A stretch of 64,000 nucleotides of DNA. Source: Raphanus sativus (taxonomy: Eukaryota > Streptophyta > Magnoliopsida > Brassicales > Brassicaceae). Positions within the stretch are counted from its first letter, which is position 1. Each line of letters opens with the position of its first letter. Below the pieces are notes generated by a model that saw nothing but the letters and a program-made list of their open reading frames with translations, was not told the DNA's origin and did no database searches. Shown piece after piece: positions 51,625-64,000 of this stretch. The stretch is from positions 27,945,640 to 28,009,639 of the forward strand of contig NC_079513.1 of the NCBI RefSeq assembly GCF_000801105.2. Direction: 5' to 3'. The translations under genes and the position numbers were made by a program.

Positions 51625-53173
51625 CTAGTTTCCAAAACGCCACCATTTTTTCCTCCTTTGTAGCTCTGTTGCAGATGTATCTGAAACACCACAAATACAC
51701 ATGAAGAAGAAGATGATGAAGGACAAAGCAAGAAACAGAGTCTGTCGAATGAGTTAAGGTTTGTAAGTTTTACCTCTGTTCAAATAGATGGAGTTGTAAT
51801 GAACTTCTGCCCAGAAGCTCAAGAAGATCACTGCAGACAACATAACAGATCATCATTGTAATAACATCATTCAGAACAGAGAAGCCAAAAAGAACAGTGG
51901 ACAAAAGTCTTTTACCTCCTTTGGATTCTTGAGAGGTAGGAAGAATTTCGATATAACATGTATTCTTGAATGATGTTAGCACTATTATTTTTAACCGATA
52001 CTGCATTGATTCAAAAGTGTTCACCAAAATCTGTTTAATAGTGAAAATTTAAAGACCCGACTTAATGTGCTTTTTGTAAGTTTGAGGAATGTGTACCACA
52101 TCTGCAGCTGCCTGTAATGTAACATGATCCCCCCACTCGCCACTCCTGTTTCAAATTTGAATACTAAGCCTTTTAAAAGAAGCCGATGTAAGGAAATGTG
52201 TTTATGGAGTTTTTAAGGTGAGAAGATCCTTACCGAGACATCTTCCTAAGATACTCAGAGAACTTCATAGGCACATATCCTTCATAATACTCTGGACTAG
52301 CTTTGAGCTAATACCAAGAGTTTGAAAAGTTACACAAGATGAATGAGATCAAATGAATTTGTGAAAGCTTGTAAGACTCATGAGTAGTAACATAAGATCA
52401 TCAAACCTGCTTTACTATTTGTCTTCTAACATGTTTATGACGATCCGCGGTTTTGTATAGCTGATCAGCTAATGCACGGAACTGCAAGATTTAATAAAAT
52501 GATCAGTAAAATGTAGTTCTTTCACAATGATTCTTCTGCTTTATGGAGATGGATCAACAAAGTACCTGGCAATTACCATCTCCTGGAACTTTGACCTCAG
52601 CAAAGTCAAACAATTCTAACCTGAAACAAATGGAATCAATAAATGGTTTATTAATATATAACATGGAGCAAATATTACAATACCTATTCCGAAGTCTTTC
52701 ATGATCTGAAACTGCTTCTTCTTCTGGAGGTATCTCTCCGTTTATTTTCGGTACATACTGCATATATATATTATGATAAGATTTATTAAAAATGATTGAT
52801 CATATTGACAACAGGGTTACACATATTGTATTGAGTACTTACAGGAATAGGAACCATCTGATTCAGTCTCCTCCCAAATTCACCATCAGCCTCACACTGA
52901 TCTGATTCCCACGAGTACACATACTCATCGGTGTCACTCGGACTTGAACATGAAAAGATATTAGGTGAACCACAGTCTTGATCATTATCATTCCCTACCC
53001 ATTCTACAACACCAAATAAAAAAAAATATTCTTAAACATAAGCACACATGATAAGCATAAACCAATGAAGAGAAGAGCCTGTTAAATGAATAACCTGAAG
53101 AGTAATCCACAGTTGGTTGATCGTTCCAACCATATTCGTTATTATCATTGCTGTAGTTGTTAGTATGACCTTC

Positions 53174-53204
<31 letters not shown>

Positions 53205-53476
53205 GAGTAGTTGTTATTATTTTCCTCTGCGATTTGAAGCTGCAAAAAATCGTCTTGGAGTGTTCTTGCAATGATCTCATCATTATCTACATCGCTGCTA
53301 GTACTACGATGATCTTCTTCGTACTCTCTGTAATACTCACCAGTCTGATGATAATTATGATGATGATGAACTTCTTCTTCCTCATGAATCATCTCAACGC
53401 CATAAGGAGGGTACGTGAATGGATTAGGACCAAGAAACCATTCCACAATACTTGTGTTCTCTTCATGTGACACCAT
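51625..53476 (-). CDS. OTU-domain cysteine protease (deubiquitinase)
   Basis: Ten exons: 53476-53095, 53003-52843, 52757-52684, 52620-52566, 52481-52407, 52307-52234, 52145-52097, 52000-51916, 51830-51774 and 51680-51625; 355 residues. The N-terminus is acidic and His/Asn/Gln-rich (a run of Q from a CAA repeat near 53175-53205). The OTU core has the catalytic PGDGNCQ (Asp-Cys), SGEWGDHVTLQAAADV, and FWAEVHYNSIY with the catalytic His. The C-terminus is basic (RRKKWWRFGN). Role: removal of ubiquitin chains. Recalled homologue At5g03330. A 5'-UTR intron is likely: acceptor TTAATTAG lies 7 bp before the ATG, with donor AAGGTGA near 53950. Confidence 0.92.
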
Positions 53477-54783
53477 CTCTGCCTAATTAAAAAAAAAAAT
53501 AAGGTTGAAGCTTTTCATCAATAAACATAAAACCTTATCCATATACAGATCAAACTAGAACTCTTCAAAAAAACTTAAATAACACTCCATAATCATTGAA
53601 TGTTAACCATTTTTAAGTTGCGTAAACCATGGGAGACGTCACAAAACAACAGAGACTTTTCAAGAAAGAGGAAATGTGACTCTAGAGAATTACAAACAAA
53701 AAAAAAACTCTTTTGGCAATGTGAATACTCCAAATCAAACTCCGTGTTCCCTACACTGTTTACTTAAACTAGATACATCAACTAAAAGTAATCAAAGGTA
53801 TGGATGGAATCCATCCAAAATTAGAAATATCCACTTTGAATCAGAAACCAAACAGGTAAAATGGAACATAAGACCTAGATCTGAGAAAAGAGAAATGGTT
53901 TTGTATGGAGGAGAAGTTAGATCAAAGGATGAAGAAAGCTCTCTCACCTTTCACCTTGCTAAATCTCTGCAACTTTGAAGACGGAACTATTTTTTTACTA
54001 AAAGTAGAAAGCTTTTTTTTTAGGATTTGGGGATTAAAGGTTGAGACTTTGGGTTGGAATCAAACATAATTCAAATGGGTTTCTTTTACGAACTTTTCTC
54101 TTCTATAAAGATTGTTTTTTTTTTTGTAAGATGATGAGCCCAGAAAAAGGATCGTGAATGATTCGAATCAAAATTAAAGTTTTTTTTCTCTTTTGGATTC
54201 GTGAAACCCAGAAAATTAAAAATAAATTGAGAAAACGCGCAAAATGCCACAATATTTATATGAATTTCTGAGATTTTTAACTCTTCGGTAACGAGAATCG
54301 TTAGCCGTCGGATGAGTAGTATGGACGGTCAAGGGTTTATTAATTATATTTAATTCTTTTTCTTCATTCTTTAAGATTCTTTTTTCTTTATTCTTTAGTA
54401 GTGTACTATTTTGTTTCTTGTGTAGACAAGTGTAGACAAGAACGTTTTCCAAAGAGGTCTACTAAAGGAAAATAAGTATAGTTAATTACATTGATTTAAG
54501 GGAAAATTACAATAAAAACGTACCAAAATCTTTGATTTATTAAAAATCAGGGAGTGCAGAATCTAGCTTTGATTCTAATTTATTTTTCTGATTACGAACC
54601 GTATCAAAGTTTGAACCAATGCATTTATGGCTTTATTTTCCATGTAAAATTGTTACTTAAGCCTTTTATCTTCCATTGGTAGTCATCAATGATGAGTGTA
54701 TGGTTTTCTGTTCATTGGCAATATTTTCGGCTTTTTACCAAATCCCAAGAAGATCAATGTATAGTTAAGGAGGCATTTAAGGA

Positions 54784-54843
54784 AGGATTAGCATGCAAAT
54801 GCAATAGCAGTACAGGATTAGCATGCAAATGCAATAGTAGTAG
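54784..54843. repeat. 30-bp tandem repeat
   Basis: Two copies starting AGGATTAGCATGCAAATGCA at 54784 and 54814. Confidence 0.88.
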
Positions 54844-55182
54844 TTAACTTTAAAGTGTTAGGTTTGTATGTTAAATTTTCTTAAAGAGGCCAATGCATAG
54901 TTTGAAGTTTCTCCAATCATATGCACCGCGAATATGTAATAATCAGGGTAATAATCCCACGTGGCACCCATTCATTTTATTGTTCAATTCTTTCAGGCAG
55001 CCTCCCTTTCTTGAATTAAATAAAATTCACGCAATATTCATATCAACAAGTTGCACATGTAAATAGTTAAATATTCTTGGGAACAATTAAAAATGATCTA
55101 GGTTTAGGTTATATGTTGTGGCGGTGAAATCAGACGGATGCTTTTTTGCGAATACTTGAATTTGTTTATAAATAAGTTGGAT

Positions 55183-55264
55183 AGTATGATAAAGTTTTTT
55201 TTTTGGACCAAGTATGATAAAGTATACGCTTAAATTACACCCAAAAAAAGTATACGCTTAAATT
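55183..55264. repeat. Two adjacent micro-insertions with duplications
   Basis: AGTATGATAAAGT (55183-55195, 55211-55223) encloses a T run plus GGACCA. AAAGTATACGCTTAAATT (55219-55236, 55247-55264) encloses ACACCCAAAA. The second duplication starts inside the right copy of the first, so the two events are nested in time. Confidence 0.87.
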
Positions 55265-56007
55265 CATGAAGCCTAGATTGACATATTCAAGCAGTATGAG
55301 TAACAAAATAAAATAAGTCAAATTGTTTGCCAAACAACAAGAGGATAATAGTCACAGTTTATTTTGAATCAGCATGTAAATACAACATATTTAAATTTAA
55401 TGGCATGGGTCATAAATGATTTGAGAAACCCAAAAGCCAGTTCTTGGGTAATTTAAATAGAAAAAACTTGTTAGGTAGGCAAAATTTAATCAAGCGCATA
55501 CGTAATTGTGGTCTATTTTTGCAAACGTTAGTCGCAGTGAAGATGATGCTGATGTAGTCATTAGCAATACTCTTTTGTCGATTATCATATGTGCATCATA
55601 TATTAAAAGTTCATGTCAATTGTCGAATATTATAACTAAAAATAGTCCATTTCAAAAGGGTCAATGCATCATTTTCTGGATTTAAACTATAAATAAAAAA
55701 TGTTAAAATTGTTATAGAACACAGACCAATACGAAAAATCATGCATTATGTAAACAACCATTATTGAGAATCAAATCTATTCAACTTATCGTTTCTTATC
55801 ACCTCTATGTTAAACCAACCACACCATATCACTAGATAAAAAAATACAGAGCTATCTGATACGTTATCTGTAATTCTTTATATAACAGAATAACCAAGTG
55901 TTGATTTGTTTATACACAAAACAAATCACACTGGGGTAAAACGTATTTCTACAGTAGTTTTTTTTTCAGAGTTCGATTGTCTTTAACTAGTTATATATGT
56001 AGTTTTC

Positions 56008-56060
56008 AACTAAGCTTGCATAATTTTTTTTTTTTTTAAAAAAAAACTAAGCTTGCATAA
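56008..56060. repeat. 16-bp duplication around T14A7 insert
   Basis: AACTAAGCTTGCATAA at 56008-56023 and 56045-56060. Confidence 0.88.
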
Positions 56061-56650
56061 AATGAGTAAAAACAAGCATACATTTTTAAGGCCGAGCTAT
56101 TGATAATTTTATTTGCTTACTATCCACTTACCAGCCTGTTTTTATACGAAATTCTACTTTTATTTTTAGGAAGCTATGATTAGTTTACGCAAAGCTCTAA
56201 ATTGAATGGCCTCCCCTGTTTTCAGCCAAAAATGAATGTTTTAAAAGTGGAAATAGTTGGCCACACATGAGTTGAATGCAATCTTATCAAAAAAATCATT
56301 AGATGCCCTTTTCATGCTTCTGTTCTAGCCAAAAATTAATGTTTATGGACTAGTACAATTAAGATGACCAAGCTTTGAAGATGATTGAAAAGCCCACCAA
56401 AGCCCAAAATATCCCAGAAGTTCCAACTACTTACCATTTTAGTAAGACCCATGACTTACGACTTATAAGAGGTTAGTGATCTTGCTTCACAATCTCATCT
56501 TCAGGGCTTTGCTCGATCAATCAAAAACGAAGCTTACAATGATTTAACGTCCGGAGATAGATAGTTAGATACCAAGCTTTGTAAGACGATCCATTGAGAT
56601 ATCTATGTATAACTATTAACTAACTACTCCTGTAATATGAAACATATTTA

Positions 56651-56690
56651 AACTAGTAGCTTTTTGATCAAAAAAAAAACTAGTAGCTTT
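56651..56690. repeat. 13-bp duplication around 14-bp insert
   Basis: AACTAGTAGCTTT at 56651-56663 and 56678-56690, enclosing TTGATCAAAAAAAA. Confidence 0.87.
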
Positions 56691-56868
56691 GTTGCTTGCA
56701 TTGCATCTATACCTCTTTAGTAATAACGTCTTACATTTATAAATGCTGAAAATGATAATAAAAGGGTGATTCAAACCAAAAGTGAAAAACACTCGAGCAA
56801 TAATCGTTGAGAGAGAATTGTTTTTTATTTGGAACAAGATATCACAAAACTGAGCATGGACCAATAAC

Positions 56869-59638
<2,770 letters not shown>

Positions 59639-61340
59639 TCAGAGATGATCACAGATTGCCTTGGTGAATTCTGTGGTGGTCGAACTACCTCCAAGATCCG
59701 CGGTTCTGTATTTCCCCTCCGCTATGGTGTTGATGATTGCGCTGTGGATCTGTTCTGCTTGTTCGTTCATCTTCAGGTGTCGTAACATCATCACTCCACT
59801 CAGTAGCAACGCCGTTGGGTTCGCCAAGTTCTGTTACATATCATTTATTTTACCCCCAAAACAACAACATGTTAAATAAATGAGACTATGCTACCAACTT
59901 TTATCAGCTTTATGATGCTATACAAGTTGATTTACCTTTCCGGCGATATCAGGTGCAGAACCGTGAACTGCTTCAGCAAGTGCTACACCATCTTCACCAA
60001 TATTACAACTGCATCAAAGAAAAGGGCCCTTTTAATTAAGTTGATATATCGCTCATTATATTTTTTTACTAAACAACTACTACTATTCAAGATGAAGTAA
60101 CAAATATGTTTTCACCTTGGAGTCAATCCTAGTCCTCCCACCAATCCAGCACACAAGTCGCTGATAATGTCACCGTACAGGTTCGGCATCACCAATACAT
60201 CAAACAGTGCTGGGTTTTTCACAAGCTGCAAAACATCTCAAGTTTATCATTCACATATTCTCCACCCAAAAAAAAAAAAAAAACAATATTCAAAAGAATA
60301 GTAGTTTGCGACCGTGGCTTTTACCATCATACAACAGTTGTCAATAACAACCTCCTCGTAAGTTATCTCAGGATACTTCTCAGCAACCTCACGACAACAC
60401 TGCCAAAAAAAAAATATATATGAAAGAACAGTGAAAAAGACTAAGCAGACACTAATAATCATAGTAGCCATGATCTATCTCCTTGTAAGAAAAAGGACAG
60501 ACCTTGAGGAAAAGACCATCAGTTTTCTGCATAATATTGGCTTTGTGGATAGCAGAAACTCTCTCTCTTCCATGAGTTTTAGCATAGTGAAAAGCATACT
60601 CCGCAACTCTCAAACTCGCCTGACGTGTAATGATCTTAAGACTCTCCACCACACCTCTAACAACCTATTAACACGAATCATAACTCAGAAAACACTTCTT
60701 ACAAAGAACTATAACCAGAATTGCTCAAAAAAAAAACTAAACCTAACCTGATGTTCGAGGCCACTGTATTCTCCCTCAGTGTTTTCCCTAATGGTAATGA
60801 GATTAACATCATCGTAACGAGTCTTGTAACCAGGAAGACTGTAGCAAGGTCGAACATTGGCGTATAGATTCAGCTCTTTCCTAAGAGTGAGGTTCAAAGA
60901 ACGGTGACCTTTCCCGATTGGAGTAGCCATTGGACCTTTCAGACCGACTTTGTTTCTACGCACGGATTCGAGACTCTCCCAGGTCAAGAAACTCTGCGTT
61001 CTCGGATCTATCTCCGTGCTTACATAGTGTTCTTCCCAGTTTATCGGCACGCCAGCCGTTGTAAACACCTGGAGGATTGATCACCACACAAATGGGACAT
61101 CATAACTTATTCAAAAGAGTCAAACAATTCTCGAATAAAAGTTACCTTTTTGACGGATTCAGCGATCTCAGGACCGATCCCGTCGCCAGGGAATAAGGTT
61201 GCGGTGATTGGAGTGGTGGAGGAGGAGCAGAAAGCCCTAGCCACGGTAGTGGAGGCGGTTGAGCTGGAGTTCGCCGTTCCGAGGATCTGGCTCGATCGGT
61301 TTCCGATCAGCCGTCTCGCCAAGTTTGCTGCCATGGTCAT
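59639..61340 (-). CDS. IDH5: NAD-dependent isocitrate dehydrogenase, catalytic subunit, mitochondrial
   Basis: Seven exons: 61340-61146, 61068-60748, 60664-60503, 60399-60325, 60225-60116, 60008-59936 and 59830-59639; 375 residues. The start [16 protein letters not shown] is an Arg/Ser-rich mitochondrial presequence of about 40 residues. It is followed by [20 protein letters not shown], the substrate-binding [13 protein letters not shown], and the dimeric-dehydrogenase signature [20 protein letters not shown]. The end is [13 protein letters not shown]. Reaction: isocitrate + NAD+ to 2-oxoglutarate, CO2 and NADH in the TCA cycle, as part of an octamer with regulatory subunits. An upstream in-frame ATG at 61352 would add four residues. 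Recalled homologue At5g03290. Confidence 0.95.
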
Positions 61341-62878
61341 GTATCTCTTCAATCAACGCTGCTGGAACAGAATTATTCGATTATTATTATTCTGCGTTTT
61401 AGGACAAAAGTGTTTGAAGACTTTCTCTTTAGTACAGCGAATGTTTTTATTCTTCCGTTAAAACGCCGCGTAGTTTCAGTAGTTTAAGGGATTGAGGTAA
61501 AAAACGGTATGAAGTAAGTACGCTAAACTACGAAACGGAACGAAGTGTGTGCTTTACAATCTAAGCCCAATAAAGAGTTTTTCTTTTGTTTCAGCATCGG
61601 CCCAATAAAGAGGGTAGAGATATTTAAGAGTGTTGAAAGCCGTCTGATGCTTCGTTGAGATTAAGGTGATTTGACCATTCAAACCAACGAACATTTATAT
61701 GATTCCCGCATCAAATTACACAAACCGGATTCGGTTTGTAGCTATGGCTACTATACTACATGATATGTATATTACATAACATTGCAACAAGAGGAAAAAA
61801 AAAAGGAAAATCCATGTAGCAGAATGTCAAGAATCAATATCGCAAGTCTCAAGTTAGTTCTCACTTCAATCGATTCGTTTACGTTTGTTTGTTAGAGTTG
61901 ATTTAGGTTTGTTTGTAGTTTAGAGATCGTACACATACAATTGTTTACCCAGACTTAATTTCCTATTGTCTGGAGAGAGATTCAAACTCTCAAGCATTCA
62001 CTAGATCATATGTGTTGATACAGATTACAAAGAGTTTACAACATTTCCTTGTATTCAGGTTTACTTAACACAGAAGTAACCGGAATCAAGCGCTGTATCT
62101 GAAAATGCACCACCAACAATCAGAGTCATGAAAGAAGATCAGGTCAGCTTCTCCACCATCGCTTTCCGTCTCTTCTCTCTCGCTTAGCTCTCTTTCACCT
62201 CTGTATCTGATCTTGATCTCAGCTCAAAGTCTAACTGACTTTTCTTATTCTTTTCAGGTTATGAAGACGATGCATTTCTCCAAAACGATACCGTCTCATT
62301 TAATTCCGTCAAAGCCTCATGTTGTCTACCAAACTGATCCGTTACTGGCCCAAACCCGAAAGACCATTTGATGCCCGACTACCTTTAGCTCACACAGAGG
62401 AGCAATCAAATAAATTTTTGATTCAAATGTTCTTCAACCAAAGTGATTAGTACACAGAAGCTGCATTCATGTTCTTTCACGAACCGGATCCATCCTGATT
62501 CATACCTCCCACTTTATTAAATAACCGACGCTTATACCTTTTCAATACGAAAATGTAGAGAGATAAGTTAGAAATGCTCTAAATACAATTGATACGGTTT
62601 CCGGTTTACCTTAATAAGTCAAAGAACATGAGTCTGAAAGGCTAATTAAAACCATCAAATCTCTCAGCAAGATAGTTAAGAGAATAATGAAAACTTTTGA
62701 AAACACAAGAGTACCGTCAAGAACAAGAAAAAAACATAGCTAATCTGATTAGATCATCGAGGTTGTGATCTTTCTACCTAAAGTGAATTAAAAAAAAGGA
62801 GAAGACAATAATAATACTAGTAGTTCAGCTTTGAAACAGAGTACGTAGTAGTTTGATATCCAGCGGACTGGTTCTTGT
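61341..62878. other. Intergenic where EIN2, LOG6 and LAC11 stand in A. thaliana
   Basis: No exon of those genes could be recognised. Only a weak two-exon small ORF is seen (62128-62371). Confidence 0.5.
62128..62371 (+). CDS. Possible 42-residue two-exon ORF, unrecognised
   Basis: ATGAAAGAAGATCAG (62128-62142) is followed by GTCAGC and a pyrimidine-rich acceptor TTCTTTTCAG (ending 62257); the joined frame runs to TGA at 62369-62371, starting MKEDQVMKTMHFSKT. The splice signals are good but there is no known domain. It may be a transcribed remnant. Confidence 0.22.
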
Positions 62879-64000
62879 TTAAATAGCTTGCTTCGCTTCA
62901 TGATCCTTAGGCTTGCAACACTCTGACTTCTTCTTGAAGTTAAGCTTCCTAGTGAAATTCTTCCAGCTTCTCTTAGACCTCACCAGCTTCTGAAGCTCTT
63001 GTTTCATGTTCATACACTCTTTCTCCAGCTCAGAAACCCTCTCTCTCACGTTCTCGCCTCTCGGTTTAAGTAAACCACCGTTCCCGCCATTCTGGTGCTC
63101 CGGGTTGTCTAGATTTTCAGAGACAAAGAACCAGCTCGATATAGATGTCCTGAGCCTAAGCTGTTCGAAAAACAGAACCTGGACAATCACCCTAAGAGGC
63201 AGCCTCTCGTTCTGTGCTGCATGTGCGCTTGCTTCCAGTGAGAGCTTCTGGCAGTTCATCAGTCTACATATATGCTCCCTTTCCGAATCCGTAATCCACG
63301 GATGCGCCTACAAAATTCACGATTAAACCCTCAAAAAAAAAAAAATATTAATACAAGAAAAGTATTGTTGTTACCTTCAAGAACACGTCAACTGCGTGAT
63401 AGACTCCATCATCTAGTGGTCTTGCGTACTCAGGGATTGCAGCAGCGATGGCTTCAAACTTCGCTAACTTCAAGTTAACATCAGGTGCCACCTCAGCTAG
63501 ATAACCATCGACGAGAGTTGCCACTAGCGTTGGAGGAGTTAGCATTTCGGCTCCATCTTTCACCAAATGTCCCTCTTCTACGATGCATGGAGAAGGGACC
63601 ATCCCTGCTTGTTCCGTTGAAGAGACAAACTGTTCGATCATTCTCAGCACGCACTCAACGTCATAAAGCGTTTCAGAGTATCCCATGTTCGGTATAAGAA
63701 GATCCACTAGAGCAGCTTGCTCAAGTTGGTTTCCTATAAGTCTCTCAAGATTCTCCCTCGAGGATTGGCTTGTGTGCAACACCATCGCGGTCTGAAGCAG
63801 CCTGAGGAGAAACTTGGTCGGGTTTACACCTTTCTTGGTCGGAAGCATACCGATAATCTCTTCGAGGGCATCCTTTTGTTCGGCTTCAGAAGTGTTCGGT
63901 GTCTCAATCACTTGTTCATCCATAGTCACTTGTCTGTTCATCAGAGGAACATGTTTCTTTGTATAGTACATAACAGCCATGGAGATGTTCTCAAGCTTCA
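62879..64000 (-). CDS. NPH3/RPT2-family protein, 3' part (runs off right edge)
   Basis: Two exons are visible: beyond 64000 to 63375, and 63307-62879 (stop TAA 62879-62881). The visible frame starts within [19 protein letters not shown]. The NPH3 domain follows: [20 protein letters not shown] and LLRLLQTA, then the family signature around [20 protein letters not shown] and [20 protein letters not shown]. After it come [20 protein letters not shown], a coiled coil ([20 protein letters not shown]) and a Lys-rich tail. Role: adaptors of CUL3 ubiquitin ligases in blue-light and auxin-transport signalling. The BTB part lies outside the window. Recalled homologue At5g03250. Confidence 0.93.

Larger units (their letters stand above)
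53477..56868. other. Intergenic region between OTU and ADK genes
   Basis: Bases up to about 54000 are the likely 5' leader and leader intron of the OTU gene. The rest is AT-rich with a 30-bp tandem repeat (54784-54843) and a cluster of micro-insertions (55183-55264, 56008-56060, 56651-56690). No gene recognised. Confidence 0.6.

Overview
The window is nuclear DNA from a crucifer (Brassicaceae). It has short exons with GT-AG introns, AT-rich intergenic DNA, a nuclear tRNA-Phe gene, plant-only families (HIPP, NPH3, DC1, IREG, RABE) and Brassicaceae-type transposons. From memory of the Arabidopsis thaliana map, the gene order matches one block near the top of chromosome 5 (about At5g03610 down to At5g03250). 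Many genes of that block are missing here, for example RABC2a, EXO70A1, MED7, PP2A B', EIN2, LOG6 and LAC11. That loss pattern suggests a fractionated paleopolyploid such as a Brassica relative; this is inference, because no alignment could be run.

Layout. 0-8 kb: the start of a GDSL lipase gene running off the left edge, a one-RRM protein, and an IREG/ferroportin transporter with retroposed inserts in intron 4. 8.9-15 kb: a DUF1992 (DNAJC28-like) gene whose first intron holds a PPR coding exon in a matching splice phase, a plastid NCS1 nucleobase transporter, and two orphan MATH-type coiled-coil ORFs. 15-22 kb: RABE1/RAB8 GTPase, a C2H2 repressor and a Stowaway MITE. 22-27 kb: a small secreted-protein ORF split by a chimeric LTR retroelement, a CDC25-like arsenate reductase/phosphatase, and tRNA-Phe. 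27-41 kb: a two-domain FAD-synthase-like gene with a Mutator-like element in an intron, HIPP6-like metal-binding protein, a 5 kb gene desert, acylphosphatase and a broken DC1 gene. 41-48 kb: LINE remnants, an unrecognised degenerate gene, an eEF1A pseudogene and a Helitron end. 48-64 kb: a CDC48 copy with a frameshift, an OTU protease, adenosine kinase, NAD-isocitrate dehydrogenase and the 3' part of an NPH3/RPT2 gene running off the right edge.

The genes do not form a pathway; they are ordinary housekeeping and signalling loci that share a syntenic block. The most interesting signals are structural. (1) The PPR exon lies inside a DUF1992 intron and has no upstream ATG of its own, so it probably borrows exon 1, with its targeting peptide, by alternative splicing. 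(2) A 2.1 kb retroelement has one 5-bp target duplication but two unrelated LTRs and a perfect 200-bp inverted U5 end, and it splits an otherwise intact secreted-peptide frame. (3) The CDC48 copy has lost 11 nt in the N-domain and its second arginine finger. (4) More than ten tiny insertions (6-44 bp), mostly A/T-tract-bearing and flanked by 10-18 bp duplications, are scattered through the non-coding DNA.
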